A DNA stretch of 46,825 nt. Source: Nitriliruptoraceae bacterium. Its GTDB lineage: Bacteria; Actinomycetota; Nitriliruptoria; Nitriliruptorales; Nitriliruptoraceae. Under the pieces are notes generated by a model. The model searched no databases. It had not been told where the DNA came from and was given only the letters and a program-made list of their open reading frames with translations. Shown here piece after piece: positions 17,129 through 25,148 of the stretch (positions within the stretch are counted from its first letter, which is position 1; each line of letters begins with the position of its first letter). The position numbers and the translations under genes are program-made. The stretch spans positions 1 to 46,825 of the forward strand of contig PWTE01000295.1 in the NCBI GenBank assembly GCA_003563915.1, written 5' to 3'.

Positions 17129-17875
17129 GTGCCTCGCGACGCCGAAGCCTGGCTCGCCGAGCGCGGGATCGAACGCGACCCGATCCGCGTCGATCCCGCG
17201 CCACCTCCCCATCAGCAACCGGAGACGACACCTCCCGCCGACGGATCGACACGGCCGTCGGCAGGGCCGTCCAGCCCACCGGTCTCTCCGCGGGAAGCGC
17301 AGCGACTGGCCGGGCAGGTCGCGGCAGACGCCGAGCTGGTGACCTCTGAGCAGGCCAGCCAAGCCGACCCCACCCAGCGGCACCTCGAGGACGACGTCGC
17401 GCAGGCCGTGGCCTACGTCCGGCGCTCCACCTCGTCGACGCCACAGTCAGAAGGTCGTCTCCGCACCAAGCTGGAGGACCGCGGATGGCCGCGGGTCGTC
17501 GTCGATCAGGCTCTCGAACGGGCTCGGAGCGAGCGACTCGTCGACGACGTCGCCATGGCTGCTGCGCTCGTCGAGGAGCGTCGCGAGAAGGGACACGCTC
17601 CGGCTCGGATCCGGCAGGACCTCACCGCTCGTGGCTTCACGGCCGAGGTGCTCGACCCGCTGCTGGCAGCGGCGGACACCGAGGACCCGCACGCGGCAGC
17701 TTTCGACCTGGCCAGCCGCAAGGCGGCCAGGCTGACCGGTGAACCCACCGATACCGCCTTCCGACGGGTCGCAGCCTACGTGGCGCGCCGGGGCTACCCC
17801 GACGGACTGGCACGCAAGGTCGCCCGCGACGCCGTCTTCGCCAGCCGTGATCCCGAGCGCAGCGCGGGCCACTGA
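17129..17875 (+). CDS. recX: Regulatory protein RecX
   Basis: RecX binds RecA filaments and limits their growth and ATPase activity. The 248-residue product has a long Pro/Ser/Ala-rich N-terminal extension of about 90 residues, then the three-helix repeats of RecX: AVAYVRRSTSSTPQSEGRLRTKLEDRGW, then DDVAMAAALVEERREKGHAPARIRQDLTARGF, then the C-terminal FRRVAAYVARRGYPDGLARKV. The GTG starts 2 nt after the recA stop, with GGAGG inside the recA end, so it is coupled to recA and shares its SOS control. Family length is usually about 150-170, so the extension is unusual. Confidence 0.92.
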   Translation: MPRDAEAWLAERGIERDPIRVDPAPPPHQQPETTPPADGSTRPSAGPSSPPVSPREAQRLAGQVAADAELVTSEQASQADPTQRHLEDDVAQAVAYVRRSTSSTPQSEGRLRTKLEDRGWPRVVVDQALERARSERLVDDVAMAAALVEERREKGHAPARIRQDLTARGFTAEVLDPLLAAADTEDPHAAAFDLASRKAARLTGEPTDTAFRRVAAYVARRGYPDGLARKVARDAVFASRDPERSAGH

Positions 17876-17940
17876 GCGGGAACCTGACGGGCCTGGATGC
17901 CCGCCGTCGAGGCCGGCCAGGGGCCACAGATGGTGGTTGC

Positions 17941-17970
17941 TGGTCACCACGGAGGTAGCCTGGTCACCAC
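17941..17970 (+). repeat. Direct repeat TGGTCACCAC, two copies 20 bp apart
   Basis: Exact 10-bp copies start at 17941 and 17961, two helical turns apart, 18-47 bp before the start of the small membrane protein. They could be an operator for its promoter. Nothing identifies the regulator. Confidence 0.45.
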
Positions 17971-17987
17971 GCCAGTGGAGGTGCAGT

Positions 17988-18266
17988 ATGGACGTGCTCC
18001 AGACGTGGACCCTGATCGGGATCCCGGGCCTGCTCATCGTCGCGGCGCTGTTCGTCGGCCGCTCGGTGCTACGCGCATGGCTCGGCTACGCGGTCCTCGG
18101 GGCCCTGGTCGTGCTGTTCTTCCTCACACCCGGCGGCGGTCTCTCGGCCGCAGCGGTAGGTCTGATCACGGTCTTCCTCGTCGCCAACGGTCGCGGCACC
18201 TACAAGGACCGCACCTACCGCGAGCACCACGAGGAGCGCAGCGTCTTCACGCGGGCGCAGAGCTGA
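17988..18266 (+). CDS. Small membrane protein, unknown function
   Basis: The 92-residue product has two or three hydrophobic segments: TLIGIPGLLIVAALFVG, LGYAVLGALVVLFFLTP and AAAVGLITVFLVANG. A charged C-terminal tail follows (YKDRTYREHHEERSVFTRAQS), probably cytoplasmic. The ATG at 17988 has GGAGG 7 nt upstream, which is decisive against the longer upstream frame. It lies between recX and miaB, 64 bp before miaB. I do not recognise a family. Confidence 0.65.
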   Translation: MDVLQTWTLIGIPGLLIVAALFVGRSVLRAWLGYAVLGALVVLFFLTPGGGLSAAAVGLITVFLVANGRGTYKDRTYREHHEERSVFTRAQS

Positions 18267-18330
18267 CCGGTAGTCCGTAGCAGCTACCTTCGCGGACCAG
18301 ATCCCCCGGTCCCGCACGAGGCAACGCTCG

Positions 18331-19809
18331 ATGGCTCGCCGTTACTTCATCCGCACCTTCGGGTGCCAGATGAACGAGCACGACTCCGGCCGTGCCGCCG
18401 GCATGCTCGAGACCCTCGGCTACCGCCGTGCCGACTCGGAGCACGACGCCGACCTCGTCCTGCTCAACACCTGCGCGGTCAGGGAGAACGCCGACAACCG
18501 GCTCTACGGCACGCTCGGCCACCTGAAGAGTGTCAAGGACCGACGGCAGGCTGACGGTCAGGACCTCACCATCGTCGTTGGTGGTTGCCTCGCCCAGAAG
18601 GACGGAGACACCGTCGCTGACCGCGCCCCGTGGGTCGACGTCGTCTACGGCACCCACAACCTGCCGCGCCTCCCACAGCTCCTGGCCGAGGCCGACTCCG
18701 CCGCCGTCCCCGTCGTGGAACTGATCGAGCAGCTCGAGACCTTCCCGTCCGCGCTCCCGGCGAAACGCACCGTCCGCCACCACGCCTGGGTGTCCATCTC
18801 GGTCGGTTGCGACAACAGCTGCACCTTCTGCATCGTCCCGTCGCTGCGTGGCCGTGAGCGGTCCCGGCGTCTCGGCGAGATCATGGACGAGGTCGGGGCG
18901 CTGGTCGACGACGACGTCGTCGAGATCACACTCCTGGGCCAGAACGTCAACAGCTACGGCCGTGATCTGGCAGGCGCGAGCCAGTTCGCCCCGTTGCTCC
19001 GGGAGCTCGGCACCGTCGCTGGCCTGGAACGCGTCCGCTTCACCTCGCCCCACCCCCGGGACTTCACCGAGGACGTGCTGCAGGCGATGGCGGACACCCC
19101 GAACGTCTGCCCGCATCTGCACCTGCCCCTGCAGTCCGGGTCGGATCGCGTGCTGCGCCGCATGCGCCGCTCCTACCGCCGGCGGCGCTACCTCACCCTC
19201 GTGGAGCGCACGCGCGACCTGCTCCCCGACGCGGCCCTCACCACCGACATCATCGTCGGCTTCCCCGGCGAGACGGAGGAGGACTTCCAGGCGACCCTCG
19301 AGGTCGTCGAGGAGGTGCGTTTCGACCAGGCCTTCACCTTCCAGTACTCCCCGCGTCCAGGCACGCCCGCCGCGGACATGACCGACGGGTTCGTCCCACC
19401 CGACGTCGTCGCCGACCGCTACCAACGGCTCGAGCGCCTGGTTCGCCAGCACTCCCTCGAGGCCCACCAGCGGCTGGTCGGGACCACCCAGGAGCTGTTG
19501 ATCGAGTCGCCGTCGAAGAGCGACCCGTCACGCTGGTCGGGCCGCACCCGCGGCAACCACCTGGTCCACCTCCCCGCACCCGATCTGGTGCCCGGCGTCC
19601 TCCCCGAACTCGCTCCTGGCGACCTCGTCCACGCCAGGGTCGTCGAGGCAGCGAACAACTACGCCCTGGCAGGACCGGCGACCGCCGTCCGGCGGACCGC
19701 GGCTGGCCTCGCGGCGGCCCGCGCGATCGCGGACGGCGACGACTGGGCCGTGCCGCAGGACGCGCCCGTGACCCCCGGCGTCCGTTCGCTGCCGGTCATG
19801 ACGGGCTGA
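18331..19809 (+). CDS. miaB: tRNA-2-methylthio-N6-isopentenyladenosine(37) synthase MiaB
   Basis: MiaB is a radical-SAM methylthiotransferase that converts i6A37 to ms2i6A37 in tRNAs reading U-starting codons. The 492-residue product has the MiaB signature TFGCQMNEHDS with cluster-binding Cys at 12, 48 (NTCAVRE) and 86 (GGCLAQ). The radical-SAM triad is C160, C164 and C167 (CDNSCTFC), followed by LGQNVNSYG and a C-terminal TRAM region. A 30-40-residue Ala/Gly-rich tail follows. MiaA, which makes the substrate, is encoded two genes downstream in the same orientation. The ATG is preceded by a modest CGAGGC. Confidence 0.95.
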   Translation: MARRYFIRTFGCQMNEHDSGRAAGMLETLGYRRADSEHDADLVLLNTCAVRENADNRLYGTLGHLKSVKDRRQADGQDLTIVVGGCLAQKDGDTVADRAPWVDVVYGTHNLPRLPQLLAEADSAAVPVVELIEQLETFPSALPAKRTVRHHAWVSISVGCDNSCTFCIVPSLRGRERSRRLGEIMDEVGALVDDDVVEITLLGQNVNSYGRDLAGASQFAPLLRELGTVAGLERVRFTSPHPRDFTEDVLQAMADTPNVCPHLHLPLQSGSDRVLRRMRRSYRRRRYLTLVERTRDLLPDAALTTDIIVGFPGETEEDFQATLEVVEEVRFDQAFTFQYSPRPGTPAADMTDGFVPPDVVADRYQRLERLVRQHSLEAHQRLVGTTQELLIESPSKSDPSRWSGRTRGNHLVHLPAPDLVPGVLPELAPGDLVHARVVEAANNYALAGPATAVRRTAAGLAAARAIADGDDWAVPQDAPVTPGVRSLPVMTG

Positions 19810-19858
19810 ACCGCCCTCACCGTGGGCAGGTAGGCCGCTGACTTCGAAGGAGCGACGC

Positions 19859-20614
19859 ATGGCCGGTCACGAGGTGTCGATCATCCCGGCGGCGCCGCTG
19901 CTGTTGCCTGCAGCCTCACCGGCGCAACCCTCGGAGAACGTCGCCGAGGTTGCCGCGCTCCGTGACCGTGTCCGGCGGGTGCTGGAGCGGCTGCCGGAGG
20001 CGGAGACGGTGCTGCTCCTCGACGGGGGACCTGAATCGGTGGTGCACGACGCGGACCGGGCCTCGCTCGCCGGGTACGGCTACCCGCAGGTCGGTGTCGA
20101 CGTCCGCATCGATCGTGAGCTGCTCGCTGCCGTGTCCTCCCGTGGACAGGCACCACGTGTCCGCAGTGACCGTCTCGACGGTGACCCAGCGGTGCTCGCG
20201 CTCCTCCTCGCGGAGGTCCGCCCCGAGCTGGCGCTGGCGCCTGTCACGGTGCCACGCGGAGCGTCAGCCCGCAGCCTCCACGACATCGCCATCGGGTTGG
20301 CTGGCGCGCTCGCCACCGTCGAGCGAACGGTCGCGGTCATCGCCGCGGGCGACCTCGCGGCCACCCTCACCGAGCGCAGCCCCGGCTACCTCGTCGACGG
20401 AGCGACGTCGTGGGACGGTGCCGCGGTCGCGGCGGTGCGGGCGGGTGACCCGGACGCCTTCGCGCAGCTGGGTCCCGAGGACGCGGCGCGGGTGCGCGCT
20501 CGCGGATGGGCGCCGATCGTGGTCGCCCTGCAACTGGCAGCCCCCGATCACCTGGCCTTCGCCGAGGTGCACTACCTCGCCCCTCGTGGGGTCGGCCAGC
20601 TCGTCGCCGGCTGA
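19859..20614 (+). CDS. LigB-like (class III extradiol dioxygenase-like) protein
   Basis: The 251-residue product occupies the place between miaB and miaA where actinobacteria carry a protein annotated as class III extradiol dioxygenase subunit B-like. Features consistent with that family are the start VSIIPAAPLLLPAASP, the segment VERTVAVIAAGDLAATLTERSPGYLVDGA, and the late HLAFAEVHYLAPRGVGQLVA. The GDLA segment lacks the usual neighbouring His, so catalytic activity is doubtful. AAGGAG lies 7 nt before the ATG, and miaA starts 3 nt after the stop. Its place between two tRNA-modification genes is conserved, but no function is established that I know of. Confidence 0.72.
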   Translation: MAGHEVSIIPAAPLLLPAASPAQPSENVAEVAALRDRVRRVLERLPEAETVLLLDGGPESVVHDADRASLAGYGYPQVGVDVRIDRELLAAVSSRGQAPRVRSDRLDGDPAVLALLLAEVRPELALAPVTVPRGASARSLHDIAIGLAGALATVERTVAVIAAGDLAATLTERSPGYLVDGATSWDGAAVAAVRAGDPDAFAQLGPEDAARVRARGWAPIVVALQLAAPDHLAFAEVHYLAPRGVGQLVAG

Positions 20615-20617
20615 CCG

Positions 20618-21529
20618 ATGACGGTGCTGGCGGTGGTGGGCCCGACCGCGTCGGGGAAGTCCGAGGTGGCGCTGCGGGTGGCGCGCGAACGGCGGGCCGC
20701 CGGGCGGCCGACGGAGATCGTCGCGGTCGACGCGTTCACGGTCTACCGGGGGATGGACGTCGGCACGGCCAAGCCGTCACCCGAGGAGCGGGCGGAGGTC
20801 CCCCACCACCTGATCGACGTGCTCGACCCGTGGGACGAACTCACCGTGGCCGAGTTCCAGGACCTGGCACGCACGGCCATCGCGGCGATCCAGGACCGCG
20901 GTGCCACCCCGCTGCTCGTGGGAGGCTCCGGGCTGTACTGGCGTGCCGTGATCGACGACCTGCGCTTCCCACCGACCGACCCAAAGGTGCGTGGCCGGCT
21001 GGAGCAGCGGTGGGGCGACGACCCCGACGGCGCCTACCGCGAACTCGTCGGACGCGACCCGGCCGCAGCGGAGCGGATCGATCCCGCGAACCTCCGGCGG
21101 ACCATCCGGGCGCTCGAGGTCATCGAACTGACCGGCGAAGGGTTCTCGACCTTCGACGATGCGTGGGACCGGTACGACGGTCGCTACCCGGACCTGCACG
21201 TCGCCTACCTCGAGCCACCCCACGATGCCTTGCGTGACCGCATCGCGGTGCGGACCGCCCGCATGGTCGAGGGCGGCCTGCTCTCGGAGGCGGCTGCGCT
21301 GCGTGCACTGCCTCATCCCCTGTCACGCACCGCCCAACAGGCCATCGGGTACGCCGAGGCGTTCCAGGCCCTGGACGGCGAGCTCGATCGGAGCGAGCTG
21401 GTCGACGTGATCGCCCGCAGGACCTGGCGGTACGCGCGTCGGCAGAGGTCGTGGTTCCGGGCCGATCCTCGCTGCGAGCCGACGGAGCTGGACGACGCTG
21501 TCGCGCAACTCGTCGAGCTCACCGACTGA
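20618..21529 (+). CDS. miaA: tRNA dimethylallyltransferase MiaA
   Basis: MiaA transfers a dimethylallyl group from DMAPP to N6 of A37 in tRNA, the step before MiaB. The 303-residue product has the P-loop VVGPTASGKS (residues 8-15 GPTASGKS), YRGMDVGTAKP, PHHLIDVLDP, LVGGSGLYWRAV and the later RTAQQAIGYAEAF and TWRYARRQRSWFR motifs. The common DS before the tyrosine is DA here (VDAFTVYRG), which also occurs in other actinobacteria. It starts 3 nt after the LigB-like gene and converges on the acylase gene. Confidence 0.95.
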   Translation: MTVLAVVGPTASGKSEVALRVARERRAAGRPTEIVAVDAFTVYRGMDVGTAKPSPEERAEVPHHLIDVLDPWDELTVAEFQDLARTAIAAIQDRGATPLLVGGSGLYWRAVIDDLRFPPTDPKVRGRLEQRWGDDPDGAYRELVGRDPAAAERIDPANLRRTIRALEVIELTGEGFSTFDDAWDRYDGRYPDLHVAYLEPPHDALRDRIAVRTARMVEGGLLSEAAALRALPHPLSRTAQQAIGYAEAFQALDGELDRSELVDVIARRTWRYARRQRSWFRADPRCEPTELDDAVAQLVELTD

Positions 21530-21541
21530 CCCGGGCTCACG

Positions 21542-24154
21542 TCACCGCGGGGTCAGGGTGAGCTGGTCCACCGCGGTGGCCTGAGCCGCTTCGAGGGAGA
21601 ACGTCAGGGGGATCGTCTGACCGTCCCGCCACAGCTCGGCCTGATCTGTGTAGTGACGGTGGAAAGGACGACCCGACTGGCCCGAGATGTGGATCCACCG
21701 TCCGGCATCCAGGTCCCCCAGGTCGATCACCATGCGCATGCTCGGCACCCAGTTGACCTCGTAGCCCTGGTGTGCCGTCCACCCGGTCGCGTTGACGATG
21801 TCCGAGCCGCCGCCGAGCTCGAACGGTCCCCGGTTGAACAGGCGCTCGACCGGTGCGATGCCCGACTCGCCGAAGGTGCCGTGGGTCAGCGTCAGGGTGT
21901 GCATCTCACCCCAGCGCCAGTCCGCCGGATCCTCGGAGAAGGTGTCGACCATCTCGTCGTACGCACGGGCCATCGCGGCGTGGAGAACGTCATCCCGGCC
22001 GAGCAGGTCCGGGTAGCCCGGCGCATCCCACCAGGGTGAGTCGGGTTCGTCGAGCAGGGAGCGGATGATCTCCCACCAGCGCCCACCGCCGGCGGGCCAG
22101 GCCCAGTCGGGCAGCAGATCGTGGTACGCGACCTCCAGCAGGTGACGCCAGGTGGCGTTGAACGCTGCCCCACCCGCCGCGTCGGCATCGTCCTGTAGGT
22201 CCCAATCAGCCAGGACCTGCTGGAGCGCGGCCACCCCGGCGTCACCGCGCGGGTCCAGTGCCGTCAGGACCGGCACCAGGGTCGCCGCGTTCGCGTTGTG
22301 GTTGTCGAGCTGCAGTTCGAGCAGATCGTCGGGGGAGTGCTGGGCCTGTGACTCGATGAGCTCGACGATCCGCGCTGCCCGATGGCCCATCGAGACGTCC
22401 ACGTGCAGGAACGGATCGCTGCCCAGCGGCAGCACCGGCTGGTTCGCGGTCGCCAGATACCCCTCCTCGGGGTTCAGCGTCCACGGCAGCTCCTCGAAGT
22501 CGAGGAAGCCCTCCCAGCCCGCTTCACCGGTCCAGCCGGGCAGCGGCAGGGTGCCGTCGCCGCTTCGTCGGATCGGGGTGCGCCCGGGCGCCTGGTAGCC
22601 GATGTTGCCGTCAACGTCGGCGTAGACCAGGTTCTGTGACGGCACGTCGAACCGGCTGGCGGCCTCCCGGAAGCTCGGCCAGTCCTCCGCGCGCATGAAC
22701 CGCGGGACGGCATCCATGGTGGCGACCGGATCGAGCGCGACCCACCGGAGGGCGACGGCGTGCTCGATCCCGTCAGGCGCCTCCTCGGCTGCCGCACCGA
22801 GCGAGCCTTCCGCCACCTCGGACCCGGATCCCGACACGTCGGAGAACAGCGGTCCGTGACGGGTCGCGCGGACCTCGAGCGTGACGTCCTCGCCGCCCGC
22901 GACCCGCAGGGTCTCCTCGTGGATCTGCAGCGGCTCCCACCCGTCCTCCGTGAGGTAGCGCTCCCCGTCGATGCGCTCGATCACCAGGTCGGCGACATCC
23001 GACCCCAGGTTGGTGAACCCCCAGGCCACCCGCGCGTTGTGCCCGATCACGATGCCAGGGACCCCGGAGAAGGAGTAGCCGTTGACCTGGTACGGACAGT
23101 CCGATCCGACGGGTTCGCAGCGCAGCCCGATCTGGTACCACAGCGACGGTTGGGATGGTCCCAGGTGGGGGTCGTTGGCCAGCAGCGCGGTGCCCGTGGT
23201 CGAGCGCTCTGGGGCGATCACCCACGAGTTCGATCCGATCCCGTCGCTGCCTGGATCGCCGAGGAGGGCCGGTGCCTTGGCCAGGGCGTCGTGGGCAGCG
23301 GCCAAGGCGGTCCGGGTCTCCTGGCTCCGCAGCAGTGCAGCGTGGCGTTGCGCGTCGGTAGCGCCACCAGGTGACGCGGCCGCGACGACGGCGGCCGCCT
23401 CGGGCCCGGTCTCCCCGCTACCAGGAACGAACCTGCCGTCGCGCACGTCGCCGCCGGCGGGCAGGATCACCGGATGCCGATCCTCGGGGAACGCAGGGAA
23501 CAGGTCGTCCATGCTGCGTCCCTCACCGAGATCGACATCGAGCAGGCGGGCGCGCAGCAGTTCGTCCTCGAGGTTGGCGCGCAGGTCCCAGGCCATCGCC
23601 TTGAGCCACGCGACGGAGTCGACCGGGGTCCAGGGCTCGGGGACGTACCCGCCGGCACCCGTCACCCGCAACAGCGCATGCTCGAAGGACAGCTGGCTCC
23701 CCTGCTTGTCCACCATCCAGGCGTTGACCCCGTCGGCGTACGCTTCCAGCATCGCCACGGTGTCGTCATCGAGGAGCTCGAGTTCGGCCTCAGCCACCCG
23801 CCTCCACCCCAAGGTGCGGATGAAGCGGTCGGTGTCCAGTGCGTCGGCCCCGAACAGCTCGGCGACCCGGCCTGCGGTCACGTGCCGGCGCAGGTCCATC
23901 TCCCAGAAGCGGTCCTGAGCGTGGACGTATCCCTGTGCCCGGAAGAGGTCGTCGCTGGACGAGGCGACGATCGTCGGGACGCCGTGAGCGTCGCGGTAGA
24001 CGTCGACGCTGCCGGTGAGGCCCACCAGCTCAGCCTCGCCTGAGGTGCTCGGGAAGGAACGCCGGACCATCCAGGTCCCGGAGATCGCGGTGAGGAGCAG
24101 GGCCACGATCAGCAGCATCACCAGCCCCAGCAAGCCTCGCTTGACCCAGACCAC
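21542..24154 (-). CDS. Penicillin acylase family Ntn-hydrolase (S45), membrane-anchored
   Basis: These enzymes are made as precursors that cut themselves before a catalytic Ser and hydrolyse amide bonds (beta-lactams, acyl-homoserine lactones, other N-acyl compounds). The 870-residue product starts with a signal anchor (VKRGLLGLVMLLIVALLLTAISGTW in part). The alpha chain has DVYRDAHGVPTI, and a spacer near residues 255-290 contains Gly/Ala-rich sequence. The beta chain begins at Ser308 (GIGSNSWVIAP), followed by LLANDPHLG with the family Asn/Asp/His. The GTG at 24154 has GGGAGGG 5 nt away. The frame continues antisense over dapF, but that extension has no family similarity. Substrate cannot be read from sequence; quorum quenching or side-chain removal are options. 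Confidence 0.9.
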   Translation of the reverse strand: MVWVKRGLLGLVMLLIVALLLTAISGTWMVRRSFPSTSGEAELVGLTGSVDVYRDAHGVPTIVASSSDDLFRAQGYVHAQDRFWEMDLRRHVTAGRVAELFGADALDTDRFIRTLGWRRVAEAELELLDDDTVAMLEAYADGVNAWMVDKQGSQLSFEHALLRVTGAGGYVPEPWTPVDSVAWLKAMAWDLRANLEDELLRARLLDVDLGEGRSMDDLFPAFPEDRHPVILPAGGDVRDGRFVPGSGETGPEAAAVVAAASPGGATDAQRHAALLRSQETRTALAAAHDALAKAPALLGDPGSDGIGSNSWVIAPERSTTGTALLANDPHLGPSQPSLWYQIGLRCEPVGSDCPYQVNGYSFSGVPGIVIGHNARVAWGFTNLGSDVADLVIERIDGERYLTEDGWEPLQIHEETLRVAGGEDVTLEVRATRHGPLFSDVSGSGSEVAEGSLGAAAEEAPDGIEHAVALRWVALDPVATMDAVPRFMRAEDWPSFREAASRFDVPSQNLVYADVDGNIGYQAPGRTPIRRSGDGTLPLPGWTGEAGWEGFLDFEELPWTLNPEEGYLATANQPVLPLGSDPFLHVDVSMGHRAARIVELIESQAQHSPDDLLELQLDNHNANAATLVPVLTALDPRGDAGVAALQQVLADWDLQDDADAAGGAAFNATWRHLLEVAYHDLLPDWAWPAGGGRWWEIIRSLLDEPDSPWWDAPGYPDLLGRDDVLHAAMARAYDEMVDTFSEDPADWRWGEMHTLTLTHGTFGESGIAPVERLFNRGPFELGGGSDIVNATGWTAHQGYEVNWVPSMRMVIDLGDLDAGRWIHISGQSGRPFHRHYTDQAELWRDGQTIPLTFSLEAAQATAVDQLTLTPR

Positions 24155-24259
24155 GCGACCCTCCCGGTCTCTCGGATGGCTCGAGCCCGTCAGCACGATC
24201 CCGCCCCGATGCAACCTATCCGCACGACGTGCAGCAGCGAGCGTCGTATCCTGTCGAGG

Positions 24260-25141
24260 ATGGAGTACACCCTGGCGCACGGCACCGCGAACGACTTCGT
24301 CGTGCTCGCGGACCTCGACGACCAGCACCCGCTGTCGGCGCAGCTGACGCGGGCGCTGTGCGACCGACGTCGTGGTGTGGGCGCTGACGGGGTGCTCCGG
24401 CTGGCCCCGGGTGACGGAGACGCCCAGGTCTTCATGGACCACCGCAACGCCGACGGATCGACCGCGGAGATGTGCGGCAACGGGGTGCGCGTCGTCGCCA
24501 AGTACGTCGTCGATCACGGGATCGTGGCGCCTGATGCCGACGGTTCCTTGCGCATCGGGACGCGCAGCGGTGTCAAGAGGGTGCAGATCCACCGCGATGG
24601 GCACGGCCTGGTCGCCGAGGTCAGCGTCGATATGGGCTCCCCGATCCTCGACCCTGTCGAGGTGCCCTTCGAGACCGGCGATCCCACCGCATCGACCCAC
24701 GAGGTCGAGCTGCCTGGTGGGTCCGTCGAGCTGTCGGTCGTCTCCATGGGCAACCCGCACGGCGTCCTGCTCGTCGACGACGTGGCCAGGGCTCCCGTCG
24801 CGGATCTGGGCGCCAGACTGGAGACCCACCCGCGGTTCCCCGCCAAGGCCAACATCGGCTTCGCCCAGGTGCTCGGCGGCGCGGAACTCAAGCTGCGGGT
24901 CTGGGAGCGGGGGGTGGGCGAGACCGCTGCCTGCGGCACCGGAGCGTGCGCGGCCGTGGTCGCTCTGCACCGTCGGGGACTCGTGGACGACGAGGTCGTG
25001 GTCCACCTACCCGGCGGTGTGCTGCACGTCTCCTACCGTCCCGGCGGGACGGTGATCATGACCGGTCCGGCGGTGGAGATCGCCACGGGCCGGCTCGCCC
25101 CGGCGTGGCTCACTCACGCCACCGACCCCGACGCGAGGTGA
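24260..25141 (+). CDS. dapF: Diaminopimelate epimerase DapF
   Basis: DapF converts LL- to meso-diaminopimelate for lysine and peptidoglycan. The 293-residue product has both catalytic Cys in their motifs: C72 in EMCGNGVR and C225 in ETAACGTGACAA. N-terminal HGTANDFVVL and GNPHGVLLVDD are also typical. No good ribosome site precedes the ATG at 24260 (GAGG abuts it), while a TATCCT -10-like hexamer sits 8 nt upstream, so the message may be leaderless. The TGA overlaps a GAGGTGA sequence that probably serves as the ribosome site of hflX. Confidence 0.94.
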   Translation: MEYTLAHGTANDFVVLADLDDQHPLSAQLTRALCDRRRGVGADGVLRLAPGDGDAQVFMDHRNADGSTAEMCGNGVRVVAKYVVDHGIVAPDADGSLRIGTRSGVKRVQIHRDGHGLVAEVSVDMGSPILDPVEVPFETGDPTASTHEVELPGGSVELSVVSMGNPHGVLLVDDVARAPVADLGARLETHPRFPAKANIGFAQVLGGAELKLRVWERGVGETAACGTGACAAVVALHRRGLVDDEVVVHLPGGVLHVSYRPGGTVIMTGPAVEIATGRLAPAWLTHATDPDAR

Positions 25142-25148
25142 CCTGCTG
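25135..25148 (+). promoter_or_regulatory. Shine-Dalgarno GAGGTGA followed by CTG, the likely hflX start
   Basis: GAGGTGA (25135-25141) matches the anti-SD complement and contains the dapF stop codon. CTG at 25146 lies 7 nt after GAGG, and conserved-looking HflX sequence begins there. No ATG, GTG or TTG exists in this frame between an upstream point inside dapF and 25299. Confidence 0.6.

Noticed and set aside
20618-21529. MiaA with DA instead of DS before the GMDIGTAKP-like motif as a lost active-site residue
   Set aside because: The same DA occurs in other actinobacterial MiaA as I recall, and all other motifs are intact.
21526-21556. CTGACCC / GGGTCAG inverted repeat as a terminator between miaA and the acylase gene
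   Set aside because: The stem is only 7 bp with a 17-nt loop and lies within the two gene ends. It is too weak to list as a terminator.
24155-25006. N-terminal extension of the acylase frame across dapF (1154-residue reading frame)
   Set aside because: The extension is antisense to dapF, whose catalytic motifs are intact. The signal anchor and ribosome site place the acylase start at 24154.
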